Shown here: positions 23,130 to 30,614 of the stretch, piece after piece
How positions within the stretch are numbered: position 1 is the first letter of the stretch
How the letters are laid out: the number at the start of each line of letters is the position of its first letter
Source of the DNA: Lentzea albidocapillata
GTDB taxonomy: Bacteria > Actinomycetota > Actinomycetes > Mycobacteriales > Pseudonocardiaceae
Reading direction: 5' to 3'
Assembly (NCBI RefSeq): GCF_000719115.1
Contig: NZ_JOEA01000026.1
Location: 1-64,000, forward strand
Length of the DNA: 64,000 nt
Notes under the pieces: model-generated
Told to the model about the DNA's origin: nothing
The model's input: only the letters and a program-made list of their open reading frames with translations
The model's database searches: none
Position numbers and translations under genes: made by a program

Positions 23130-24650
23130 ATGACGGCTCAAGCTGAGATCGCTGCTGGATATGCGTCGGAGAGCGCGGCCATCGAACTCGGCGCCGTGCT
23201 GGTCGGCGGGAGCGTCGAGTCGACCGCCCACGTCCGCATCCCGCTGGCCATGGTCAACCGCCACGGACTTGTCGCGGGCGCAACGGGAACCGGCAAGACG
23301 AAGACCCTCCAGCTGCTCGCCGAACAGCTGTCGAACAACGGCGTGCCGGTGCTGATGGCGGACGTGAAGGGCGACCTGTCCGGTCTGTCGCAGCAGGGTG
23401 CGGACGGCGACAGGATCAAGACCCGGGCCGCGGACACGGGTGACGACTGGCAGCCGGCGTCGTACCCCGTGCAGTTCCTGTCGATCGGCACGGGCGGTCT
23501 CGGCGTTCCCCTGCGCGCCTCGATCACGAGCTTCGGGCCGATCCTGCTGTCGAAGGTGCTGGGCCTGAACGACACCCAGGAGTCGACGCTCGGGCTGATC
23601 TTCCACTGGGCCGACAGCCGCGGCCTGCCGTTGCTCGACACCAAGGACCTGCGCAGCGTCATCCAGCACCTCACCGGCGACGAGGGCAAGGAGGACCTGA
23701 AGGGCATCGGCGGTGTCTCCAGCTCCACGGCCGGTGTGATCCTGCGGGCGCTGGTCAACCTGGAGGCGCAGGGCGGCGACAGGTTCTTCGGCGAACCGGA
23801 GCTCGACCCGGCCGACCTGATGCGGCAGCGTGACGGCAAGGGCGTCGTGAGCCTGCTGGAACTGGCCGAGCTGCAGGGCAACCCCGCGTTGTTCTCCACG
23901 TTCCTGATGTGGCTGCTGGCCGAGCTGTTCGAGACTCTGCCCGAGGAAGGCGACGTCGAGAAGCCCAAGCTCGTCTTTTTCTTCGACGAGGCACACCTGC
24001 TGTTCTCCAACGCTTCCAAGGCGTTCCTCGACCAGATCACCCAGACCGTGAAGCTCATCCGGTCCAAGGGCATCGGCGTCTTCTTCTGCACGCAGCTGCC
24101 GACCGACATCCCGAACGACGTGCTGTCGCAGCTCGGCGCGCGCGTTCAGCACGCACTGCGCGCGTTCACGCCCGACGACCAGAAGGCGTTGGCGCGCACG
24201 GTGAAGACGTATCCGACGACGCCGCACTACGACCTGGAGAAGGCCCTCACGTCGCTCGGCATCGGCGAGGCGATCATCACCGTGCTGAGCGAGAAGGGCG
24301 CGCCGACACCGGTCGCGTGGACCCGCCTGCGGGCGCCGCGCTCGTTGATGGACACCATCGGCAACGACGCGATCAAGCAGGCGTCCCAGGCGTCGGACCT
24401 GCACGGCAAGTATTCGGAGACCGTGGACCGCGAGTCGGCCTACGAGCAGCTGATGCAGAAGGTCGCGCCGCCGCAGGAAGAAGAACGAGCCCCAGGTGCC
24501 CCTGTCCAGCGACAGGAGAAGGAGGACCCGGGGCTCGTCGGGAAGGTGCTGGGCAACAGCGCCGTGAAGTCGTTCCTGCGGTCAGCGGGCAGCGCCCTGG
24601 CGCGCGAGATCACGCGCGGCATCTTCGGGACCTCGCGCAAGCGACGCTGA
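23130..24650 (+). CDS. HerA-like helicase / ATPase (DUF853 family)
   Basis: 506 aa from ATG 23130. A Walker A GATGTGKT at 50-57 is preceded by AMVNRHGLVA. Walker B is KLVFFFDEAHLLF (about 280-292), with downstream VKLIRSKGIGVFFCTQLPTDIP, a sensor-like segment, and an arginine-finger region near LGARVQHALRAFT. The DUF853/YjgR group are HerA/FtsK-fold ATPases often annotated as helicases; their cellular role is unsettled. The C-terminal 60 residues are charged, with a short helix (SALAREITRGIFG). The last 69 bp overlap the convergent MFS gene. Confidence 0.88.
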   Translation: MTAQAEIAAGYASESAAIELGAVLVGGSVESTAHVRIPLAMVNRHGLVAGATGTGKTKTLQLLAEQLSNNGVPVLMADVKGDLSGLSQQGADGDRIKTRAADTGDDWQPASYPVQFLSIGTGGLGVPLRASITSFGPILLSKVLGLNDTQESTLGLIFHWADSRGLPLLDTKDLRSVIQHLTGDEGKEDLKGIGGVSSSTAGVILRALVNLEAQGGDRFFGEPELDPADLMRQRDGKGVVSLLELAELQGNPALFSTFLMWLLAELFETLPEEGDVEKPKLVFFFDEAHLLFSNASKAFLDQITQTVKLIRSKGIGVFFCTQLPTDIPNDVLSQLGARVQHALRAFTPDDQKALARTVKTYPTTPHYDLEKALTSLGIGEAIITVLSEKGAPTPVAWTRLRAPRSLMDTIGNDAIKQASQASDLHGKYSETVDRESAYEQLMQKVAPPQEEERAPGAPVQRQEKEDPGLVGKVLGNSAVKSFLRSAGSALAREITRGIFGTSRKRR

Positions 24651-25847
24651 CAGCACGGCCGCGCCGATGCACAGGGCGCCCGCGACGTACCAGGCCAGGT
24701 CGTAGCTGCCCAGGTGGTCGCGGGTGAGCCCGGCCGCCGAGGCCGCGACGGCCGCGCCGAGCTGGTGCGACGCGAACACCCAGCCGAACACGACGGGGCC
24801 GGACATGCCGAAGTACTGACGGCACAACGCCACGGTCGGCGGCACCGTCGCGACCCAGTCCAGGCCGTAGAAGATGATGAACACCAGCATCGACGGGTGC
24901 GCCGACTCGCCGAACAGCTGTGGCAGCAGCATCAGCGAGAGGCCGCGCAACGCGTAGTAGCCCGCCAGCAGCAGCCGTGAGTCGACGCGGTCGGTCAGCC
25001 AGCCGGACGCGATCGTGCCCACGATGTCGAACACACCGACCAGCGCCAGCAGCCCGGCGGCGGTCGTCGTCGGCATGCCGTGGTCGTGCGCGGCGGGGAT
25101 GAAGTGCGTGCCCACCAGACCGTTCGTGGACGCGCCGCAGATCGCGAAACCCCCGGCCAGCAACCAGAACGGCCGCGTCCTGGCCGCCGTGGCCAACGCG
25201 CCCAGAGCGCGCTTGGCCGCACCACCGGACGGCGGCGGGGGAGTGTCCTCGGTCGCGCCGAGCGGCAGCAGCCCGACGTCCCGCGGGTACTCGCGCAGGA
25301 AGAACCCCGCCAGCGGCACGACGGCCAGCGCGGCGATGCAGATCACCAGCGAGGCGTACCGCCAGCCGTAGGACTCGGACAGCCAGGCCACGGTCGGCAG
25401 GAACACCAGTTGGCCGGCCGCGCCACCGGCCGTCAGCACGCCCGTGACCAGGCCGCGGTGCTTCACGAACCAGCGTCCGGTGATCGTCGCGACGAACGCC
25501 AGCGCCATCGAACCGGTGCCGACCCCGACCACGACGCCCCAGAGCATGATCAGCTGCCAGGACGCGGTCATGAACACCGTCAGCCCGCTGCCGATCGCGA
25601 CCATCGTCAACGCGCTGGTCACCACGACCCGCACGCCGAACCTGTCCATCAGCGCGGCCGCGAACGGCGCGGTCAGCCCGAACAGCAACAGGTTGATCGA
25701 GATGGCGAGCGAGATCGTGCCGGTCGTCCAGCCGAACTCCGCCCGCAACGGCTCGATCAACGCTCCCGGCGCGGCCCGGAACGACGCGGCGCCCACCAGG
25801 GCGATGAAGGACACGCCTGCGACAACCCAGGCCCAATGCACTCTCAC
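24582..25847 (-). CDS. MFS transporter (oxalate/formate antiporter-like)
   Basis: 421 aa with 12 hydrophobic segments in two halves separated by a charged loop (about 200-220, PLGATEDTPPPPSGGAAKRAL). Family features are an N-terminal WAWVVAGVSFIALVGAASFRAAPGAL, MDRFGVRVVV between helices 2 and 3, and GRWFVKHRGLVTGVLTAGGAAGQLVF in helix 4-5. This matches monocarboxylate or oxalate/formate-type MFS proteins. The substrate is unknown. Its C-terminal 23 codons lie antisense to the end of the HerA-like gene. Confidence 0.85.
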   Translation of the reverse strand: MRVHWAWVVAGVSFIALVGAASFRAAPGALIEPLRAEFGWTTGTISLAISINLLLFGLTAPFAAALMDRFGVRVVVTSALTMVAIGSGLTVFMTASWQLIMLWGVVVGVGTGSMALAFVATITGRWFVKHRGLVTGVLTAGGAAGQLVFLPTVAWLSESYGWRYASLVICIAALAVVPLAGFFLREYPRDVGLLPLGATEDTPPPPSGGAAKRALGALATAARTRPFWLLAGGFAICGASTNGLVGTHFIPAAHDHGMPTTTAAGLLALVGVFDIVGTIASGWLTDRVDSRLLLAGYYALRGLSLMLLPQLFGESAHPSMLVFIIFYGLDWVATVPPTVALCRQYFGMSGPVVFGWVFASHQLGAAVAASAAGLTRDHLGSYDLAWYVAGALCIGAAVLSASLARGPEDAARDLARQGAAR

Positions 25848-25918
25848 GCCGACAAGGTTCGGCGACGAGCGACCCGGCGACCAGTGGCCCGATGGCCAAC
25901 ATGTGAAAGAATCAGGCC

Positions 25919-26854
25919 ATGCACCGGATCGCCGTTCTCGCGCTCGAGAAGTCCGTCGCGTTCGACATCGGCAGCTCGACGCACATGTTCGGGCGGCTCG
26001 AAGACAGGTACGAGGTCGTCGTCTGCTCGCCGGACCGCCGCCCGATCCCGACCACCGGCGGCTTCACCATCGCGCCCGACCACGGCCTGGAGGTGCTGAA
26101 GGATGCGGACACAGTGCTCGTGCCGGGCACCCACTACCAACCGGCGCGCGAGGGCCGGCTCGAACCCGCGGTCCTGGAGGCGCTCACGACGACGAACGCT
26201 CCACGGATCATGTCGATCTGTACCGGCGCGTTCGTGCTCGCCGCCGCCGGGCTGCTCGACGGCCGGCCCGCGACCACGCACTGGAAGACCACCGACCAGT
26301 TCAGCGCGCTGTACCCGAAGGTGCGCCTCAACCCGGACGTACTGTTCGTCGACGACGGCGACGTGCTGACGTCCGCGGGCGTCGCGGCGGGCATCGACCT
26401 GTGCCTGCACGTCATCAGGTCCGACCATGGCAGCGAGGTGGCGAACTGGGTCGCCCGCTACTGCGTCGTCCCGGCGTGGCGGCAGGGCGGGCAGTCCCAG
26501 TTCGTCGACCGGCCGGTGCCGGACTACCCGGACACCTCGACCGCGCTCGCCCGCGAATGGGCGTTGGAGCGGCTCCAAGAGCCGCTCGACCTCGCCGCGA
26601 TGGCCGCGCAGGTGCGGATGAGCGTGCGGACGTTCACCCGCCGGTTCCGCGCGGAGACCGGCATGTCACCGGGACAGTGGCTGACGCAGCAGCGCGTCGA
26701 CCGCGCCCGGCACCTGCTGGAGTCCACCGACCTGCCGATCGACCAGGTCGCGAACCACGCCGGTTTCGGCACCGGCGCGGCTCTGCGGCAGCAGCTGGCC
26801 GCCTCGGTCGGGATCTCGCCGAGTGCCTACCGTCAGGCGTTCCGCTCGGCCTGA
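25919..26854 (+). CDS. GlxA-type regulator (DJ-1/PfpI domain plus AraC HTH)
   Basis: 311 aa. Residues 1-165 form a class-I glutamine amidotransferase-like (DJ-1/PfpI) domain with nucleophile-elbow motif SICTGAFVLAAAGLL (Cys about 98) and VLFVDDGDVLTSAGVAAGIDL. Residues 215-305 are the AraC DNA-binding domain (LDLAAMAAQVRMSVRTFTRRFRAETGMSPGQWL and DQVANHAGFGTGAALRQQLAASVGISPSAYR). This is the GlxA/FtrA architecture, which senses small carbonyl or amine compounds. It is divergent from the MFS gene (71 bp gap), a likely target. The last 22 bp overlap the convergent PH-domain gene. Confidence 0.9.
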   Translation: MHRIAVLALEKSVAFDIGSSTHMFGRLEDRYEVVVCSPDRRPIPTTGGFTIAPDHGLEVLKDADTVLVPGTHYQPAREGRLEPAVLEALTTTNAPRIMSICTGAFVLAAAGLLDGRPATTHWKTTDQFSALYPKVRLNPDVLFVDDGDVLTSAGVAAGIDLCLHVIRSDHGSEVANWVARYCVVPAWRQGGQSQFVDRPVPDYPDTSTALAREWALERLQEPLDLAAMAAQVRMSVRTFTRRFRAETGMSPGQWLTQQRVDRARHLLESTDLPIDQVANHAGFGTGAALRQQLAASVGISPSAYRQAFRSA

Positions 26855-28380
26855 CCATCCACAGTGGAGTCGACCAGGAACGGGCGCAACAGGTCCGGCA
26901 CGGCCTCGTCGGCCAGTGCCAGCCCGTGAGACTCGCCGACGTCCGTCACGTGGTAGATGCCCGCACCCGCCGCCGTGGTCGCGCCGATCGTCATCAAACC
27001 GCTGCGGCGCTGGAAGAACGACCGCTCGATGCGCCAGCCGATGATGCCGGTGCGCTGCAACGCGACGGTGCTGCGCACGAGGGAGTTGTTGCGCGTCACC
27101 AGATAGCGCTCGTCCAGGGCGTTGCCGAGCGACCGGTAGTTGTCCCAGCCGACCAGCGCGGCGAACGGGATGATCGCCACCGGGATGGGCCACGCCCACG
27201 ACGGCGCCCAGATCGCGAGGCCTGCCGCGATCACGGCCCACGGCATCACATGCCGGAAGACGCTGCGGCGCAACGCCGCGAACGGGTGCTTGCGGAGCCG
27301 GAGCGTCGTCGGGTCGCTGCCGACCTTCAGCACGTCCCGCGACACCTGGTGCGCCACCGACAACGGCGCGGGCGGCAGCAGCAGGTTGCTCTCGCCCTTC
27401 GAGCCCAGGCCCGTGGTCACCGCGGCGAGCTTCGCGCCCTTGCCGGCACGCACCAGCAGCGGTTCCTGGATGTCGACGCCGCGCAGGCGTTGCTCCTCCA
27501 CCGAGACCGACCGGGTGGTGAGCAGACCCCGTTGCACGCGCAGGGTTCCGTCCGGCTCGCGGGTCAGCCGGTAGTTCCAGAACTGCAGGATGTAGAGCGG
27601 GATCGACAGGACCAGCCCGACCACGGCCAGCACGATCAGGAACCCGGCGAAGAGCGCGAGACTCGGGTTCCCGAACAGCCACTCCCACAGGTCCTGCACC
27701 GGGTGCAGGCCCAGGTCGTCGGCGTAGTTGGACAGCACACCGAACACGGCGCCGATCGCGACGAGACCGGACAACGACAGCGGCGCGAACTTCAGCCACT
27801 TCAGGTCGAGCTGCGAGATGACCTCGGACTCGGGCACCGGAACCGGCTCCGCGTGCTCGCCCTCGGCAGCCGCCTTGGGCGTGACTCCCTTCTGCAGCAA
27901 CAACAACCGCAGCCGTTCGGCCTCCTGCTTCGTCACCGCGTCGAGCGTCAGGCCGTCCGTGCCGGGGACGTCCTGCTGGCCCGTGCCGATCCGCACCGCC
28001 GAGAGCCCGAAGATCCGGTGGCCCGGCTTGGAGGTGAGGTCGACCGTCCTGATGCGATCACGCGGCACCGCGAGCTGCTTGCGGGTCAGCAGTCCCGTGT
28101 GCAGCTCGACCTGGTCGTCGGTGATGCGGTACCTCGTGGTGCGCCAGATGAGATAGCTGAACGCGAGGATCGCCGCGACCGTCGCGCCGCTGGCGAAGAG
28201 CCGCCACTTCTCGCCGTTGCCGGTGAACAGCAGCACCAGGATCGGCACCAGCATCGCGATGCCCTCGTTGAGCGGCCGCACGACCAGCATCCGCACGTGC
28301 AGGCGGTGCCACTCCTGCAGCGGCTCGACGAACTCCGGTGCGGCGGGAAGCCCGGCCGGCACCTCCGAAGGAGTGCTCAC
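26833..28380 (-). CDS. YdbT-like bacterial PH-domain membrane protein
   Basis: 515 aa. It has three bPH2 (DUF304) domains linked to pairs of membrane helices. The first pair is at about 45-80, then RYRITDDQVELHTGLLTRKQLAVPRDRIRTVDL. A second pair at about 200-255 precedes NYRLTREPDGTLRVQRGLLTTRSVSVEEQRLRGVDI. A third at about 380-420 precedes RYLVTRNNSLVRSTVALQRTGIIGWRI. Its N-terminus overlaps the preceding ydbS-like gene by four bases, so the two are coupled. YdbS/YdbT pairs are known in Bacillus and actinobacteria; they have been linked to resistance to antimicrobial peptides or to membrane quality, but the mechanism is uncertain. Confidence 0.85.
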   Translation of the reverse strand: MSTPSEVPAGLPAAPEFVEPLQEWHRLHVRMLVVRPLNEGIAMLVPILVLLFTGNGEKWRLFASGATVAAILAFSYLIWRTTRYRITDDQVELHTGLLTRKQLAVPRDRIRTVDLTSKPGHRIFGLSAVRIGTGQQDVPGTDGLTLDAVTKQEAERLRLLLLQKGVTPKAAAEGEHAEPVPVPESEVISQLDLKWLKFAPLSLSGLVAIGAVFGVLSNYADDLGLHPVQDLWEWLFGNPSLALFAGFLIVLAVVGLVLSIPLYILQFWNYRLTREPDGTLRVQRGLLTTRSVSVEEQRLRGVDIQEPLLVRAGKGAKLAAVTTGLGSKGESNLLLPPAPLSVAHQVSRDVLKVGSDPTTLRLRKHPFAALRRSVFRHVMPWAVIAAGLAIWAPSWAWPIPVAIIPFAALVGWDNYRSLGNALDERYLVTRNNSLVRSTVALQRTGIIGWRIERSFFQRRSGLMTIGATTAAGAGIYHVTDVGESHGLALADEAVPDLLRPFLVDSTVDGQAERNA

Positions 28381-28865
28381 GTGGCATCACCGGGGGTGGC
28401 CTGGGTGGTGTTGGTCAGTTCCACCACGAGCCTCTGCGCTACCTCGTGCTCCAGGCCCTCGATCTCCACCGGACCGGCGGCCGACGCCGTCGTCACCGTG
28501 ACCGTGGACAGGCCGAGCATCTGCTGGAACGGCCCGCGTTTCGTGTCGATCGTCTGGATCCGCGACACCGGCGCGACTCTCCACTCCTGGTTCAGCCAGC
28601 CGGAGAGGGTGTAGACGGCGTCCGGCGTGGTCTCCCAGCGGTGGACGCGGTAGCGCCAGCTCGGTTCGACCGCGGTGTGCACGATCCCGACGACCAGCGT
28701 GGCGATCAGGAGCACGAGCTCCCACGTCGGCGGCTCGTCCACCAGCAGGAACACGACCAGCTGGGGCACGAAGAGCACGAGCCAGAAGAGGGCGGCCTGC
28801 ATCGTCCACAGCAGGACGGACTTCGGGCTCACCTGGTGACGAGGCGTGCGCAGTTGCAGAGTCAC
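28377..28865 (-). CDS. YdbS-like bacterial PH-domain membrane protein
   Basis: 162 aa from GTG 28865 (an in-frame GTG at 28883 is possible). Two membrane helices (about 20-65) are followed by one bPH2 domain: YRVHRWETTPDAVYTLSGWLNQEWRVAPVSRIQTIDTKRGPFQQMLGLSTVTVTTAS. The GPFQQMLGLSTVTVTTAS stretch is the signature of YdbS. It is first in a two-gene operon with the YdbT-like gene, with ATGA-type overlap at 28377-28380. Confidence 0.85.
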   Translation of the reverse strand: MTLQLRTPRHQVSPKSVLLWTMQAALFWLVLFVPQLVVFLLVDEPPTWELVLLIATLVVGIVHTAVEPSWRYRVHRWETTPDAVYTLSGWLNQEWRVAPVSRIQTIDTKRGPFQQMLGLSTVTVTTASAAGPVEIEGLEHEVAQRLVVELTNTTQATPGDAT

Positions 28866-28933
28866 CCCACAAGGGTGCCTCACCCGTACCTGGTGGTGTG
28901 GCCAGGTGCGTCAATTGGTGCGTCGGTGGCCGG

Positions 28934-28966
28934 GGTGGTCTTGCTTGCGAGGGAGGCAAGACCACC
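28934..28966 (-). terminator. Terminator of the small secreted peptide gene
   Basis: GGTGGTCTTGC (28934-28944) and GCAAGACCACC (28956-28966) form a perfect 11-bp stem. On the reverse strand it starts 19 bp after the peptide stop codon, separating this short transcript from the ydbST operon. Confidence 0.75.
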
Positions 28967-28984
28967 TCGGGCAGGGCGAGTCGA

Positions 28985-29119
28985 TCAGGGCTGCGAGCAG
29001 TACGGCGGGGTGAACCCGGCGTCGCGGGCGTCAGCCGAGGCCGCGCCCGGCATCACCAGCAGCGCCCCCAAACTGAGGATCACGGCCGCGACGGTTCGAG
29101 CGATAGTGTTCAACTTCAT
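28985..29119 (-). CDS. Small secreted peptide (44 aa), candidate pheromone precursor
   Basis: A short gene found by reading the gap. ATG at 29119 sits behind an excellent ribosome binding site (GAAGGAG, 8 bp), TGA at 28985-28987, and its own terminator. Residues 1-29 are a textbook signal peptide: MKLNTIAR basic start, hydrophobic core VAAVILSLGALLVMP, then GAASA. The predicted mature part is only 15 residues, DARDAGFTPPYCSQP, with one Cys. The gene is divergent, at 19 bp, from an XRE-TPR regulator. Tiny exported peptides beside TPR-containing XRE proteins are the layout of RRNPP quorum-sensing pairs (Rap, NprR, PlcR, Rgg) in Firmicutes. That role here is inference. It could also be a small antimicrobial or structural peptide. 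Confidence 0.65.
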   Translation of the reverse strand: MKLNTIARTVAAVILSLGALLVMPGAASADARDAGFTPPYCSQP

Positions 29120-29138
29120 TGAGGGGCTCCTTCGTTAG

Positions 29139-30386
29139 GTGGCGGCCGTGGATGAGGGCAGGAAGTCTTTGACGAGGTTCGGTGCGCGGTTGCGGGCGGT
29201 CCGGCTGCAACGCGGTTTGTCGCAAAAGGACCTCGCGTGCCCCGGTGTCTCCATGAGCTACGTGTCCCGGCTCGAGTCCGGTGAACGCGTTCCGTCGCCC
29301 ACGGTCGTCCGCAGGCTCGCCGAGGTGCTCGGCGTCGACCCGTCCGAGCTGGTGGTCGACGAGGACCGCACCGCCATGCAGGACGAGGCGCTGGCATGGT
29401 GCGAGGCGCTGCTGGCCTACCACGACGGAGACCTGGTGCTGGCCGTCGATCTGCTGGAAACCCTGGGAAAGCGGACGGACGAGGAGATGTTCGGCTGGTG
29501 CGTGCGCTGGACGCGCCTGGTGATGCTCGCGCGGCAGCGCGACCACGAGGGTCTGCTGCTGGCGGCGGCGAAGCTGCGCAAGTCGTGGTCTCCCGGTCCG
29601 GCGGTGGACGCGCTCGTGGAGATCCTGCGCGCATCCTCGTTGCGGCGCCTCGCCCGGACGGCCGAATCCGTGCGGGCCGCGACCGAGGCCGTCGAGCTGG
29701 CGAGCGGTGACGGCGAACGGGTGCGCCGCGTGCACACGCGCGCTCTGATCGCGTTGTGCGCGGAGCTCACCGTGGCCGGACGCCTGGCCGATGCCGAACA
29801 GATCGTGGACCAGCTTTCCGTGCGGCTGCCCGAACTCGGCCGCGACCGGCTCGCGATCTCCACGTGGTGGGTGCGCGCCAAGGTCGCGGATCGCCTGGGG
29901 GACCGGATGGAGGCCGCGCACTGCATCCGCGAGGCCGTCGCGCTGCTGGACGACTTCGACGGCGATCCCGAGTACCGCTGCCGGGTCCGCCTGGCCGGGG
30001 CGTCCATCGCGTTGCGCACGCCGGGCGCGAACCTCGACGAGGTGGTCGCGTTGCTGGACGAGGTGGAGACGACGGTCGCCGCGATGCGCCGGCAGGACGG
30101 TCTGCTCGCGCACGCCCGTGCGTTGCGGGCGGAGCTGGCGTTGCGCGACGGAGAGGTCGACCGGGCCCGGGAACTGGCGGAGGTCGCGCTCGCCACCGGA
30201 CAGCTCGACGCCGAGCAGCAGTTGCGATGCCACCTGCTGCTCGTGCGGGCGGCGGACGAGGTCGATCCGGACGGCGCCGGCGACGCGCGCACGGCGCTGG
30301 CCGCGTTGTTGGAGCACATCAACCCCGAGGGCGTCGACCCGTTGCTGTGGCGGGACGTGGCACGTATCGCGCTCCGAAAGCACTAA
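29139..30386 (+). CDS. XRE-family regulator with C-terminal TPR-like domain
   Basis: 415 aa. The frame opens at GTG 29139, with a second GTG at 29148; neither has a clear ribosome binding site, so the mRNA may be leaderless. Residues 11-70 are an XRE HTH (FGARLRAVRLQRGLSQKDLACPGVSMSYVSRLESGERVPSPTVVRRLAEVLGVDPSELV). Residues 80-410 are all-helical with repeated A-x-x-L, A-E-x pairs, as in TPR superhelices (for example LAVDLLETLGKR, ARLADAEQIVDQLSVRLPELGRDRLAISTWWVRAKVADRLGD, EAAHCIREAVALLDDF). This is the domain order of RRNPP peptide receptors. The divergent small secreted peptide gene 19 bp away is the natural ligand candidate. Confidence 0.85.
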   Translation: MAAVDEGRKSLTRFGARLRAVRLQRGLSQKDLACPGVSMSYVSRLESGERVPSPTVVRRLAEVLGVDPSELVVDEDRTAMQDEALAWCEALLAYHDGDLVLAVDLLETLGKRTDEEMFGWCVRWTRLVMLARQRDHEGLLLAAAKLRKSWSPGPAVDALVEILRASSLRRLARTAESVRAATEAVELASGDGERVRRVHTRALIALCAELTVAGRLADAEQIVDQLSVRLPELGRDRLAISTWWVRAKVADRLGDRMEAAHCIREAVALLDDFDGDPEYRCRVRLAGASIALRTPGANLDEVVALLDEVETTVAAMRRQDGLLAHARALRAELALRDGEVDRARELAEVALATGQLDAEQQLRCHLLLVRAADEVDPDGAGDARTALAALLEHINPEGVDPLLWRDVARIALRKH

Positions 30387-30592
30387 CGCGACCACTCGGC
30401 GGCGTTGCCTCCCCATGACCGCCCCTCGCTCAGCAACCGGACACGTTGTTAACGGAGCATGACACAGACCAGTTACCGATCACATCACCCAATTCAACCG
30501 CGCGAGTGTGGGTAGAACACCCGGGAACCGGCAGTTCCTCGTCCACGACAAGCGGCCGAACGGGCGATGGTCACCCTGTCCGCTCGGACCAG

Positions 30593-30610
30593 TTGTCAAT
30601 AACTTGACAA
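30593..30610. promoter_or_regulatory. AT-rich palindrome between the two TPR regulators
   Basis: TTGTCA-ATAACT-TGACAA is a perfect 6+6 dyad, strikingly AT-rich for this genome. It lies 4 bp beyond the stop of the LuxR gene, inside a 228-bp gap between the convergent XRE-TPR and TPR-LuxR genes. Outer bases CCAGT and ACTGG extend the symmetry imperfectly. It lacks a terminator-like U-run, so a protein-binding site is as likely as a weak terminator. No protein gene is supported in the gap. Confidence 0.4.
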
Positions 30611-30614
30611 TGCA

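Noticed and set aside
25444..28614. Very long open frame (over 1000 codons) on the forward strand
   Set aside because: It is antisense to the MFS and PH-domain genes and overlaps GlxA. Composition is Arg/Gln/His/Asp-rich, the usual artefact of GC-rich antisense frames, with no domain.
30415..30462. 15-codon frame (MTAPRSATGHVVNGA) after the XRE-TPR gene as a second signal peptide
   Set aside because: No ribosome binding site, signal sequence or hydrophobic part.
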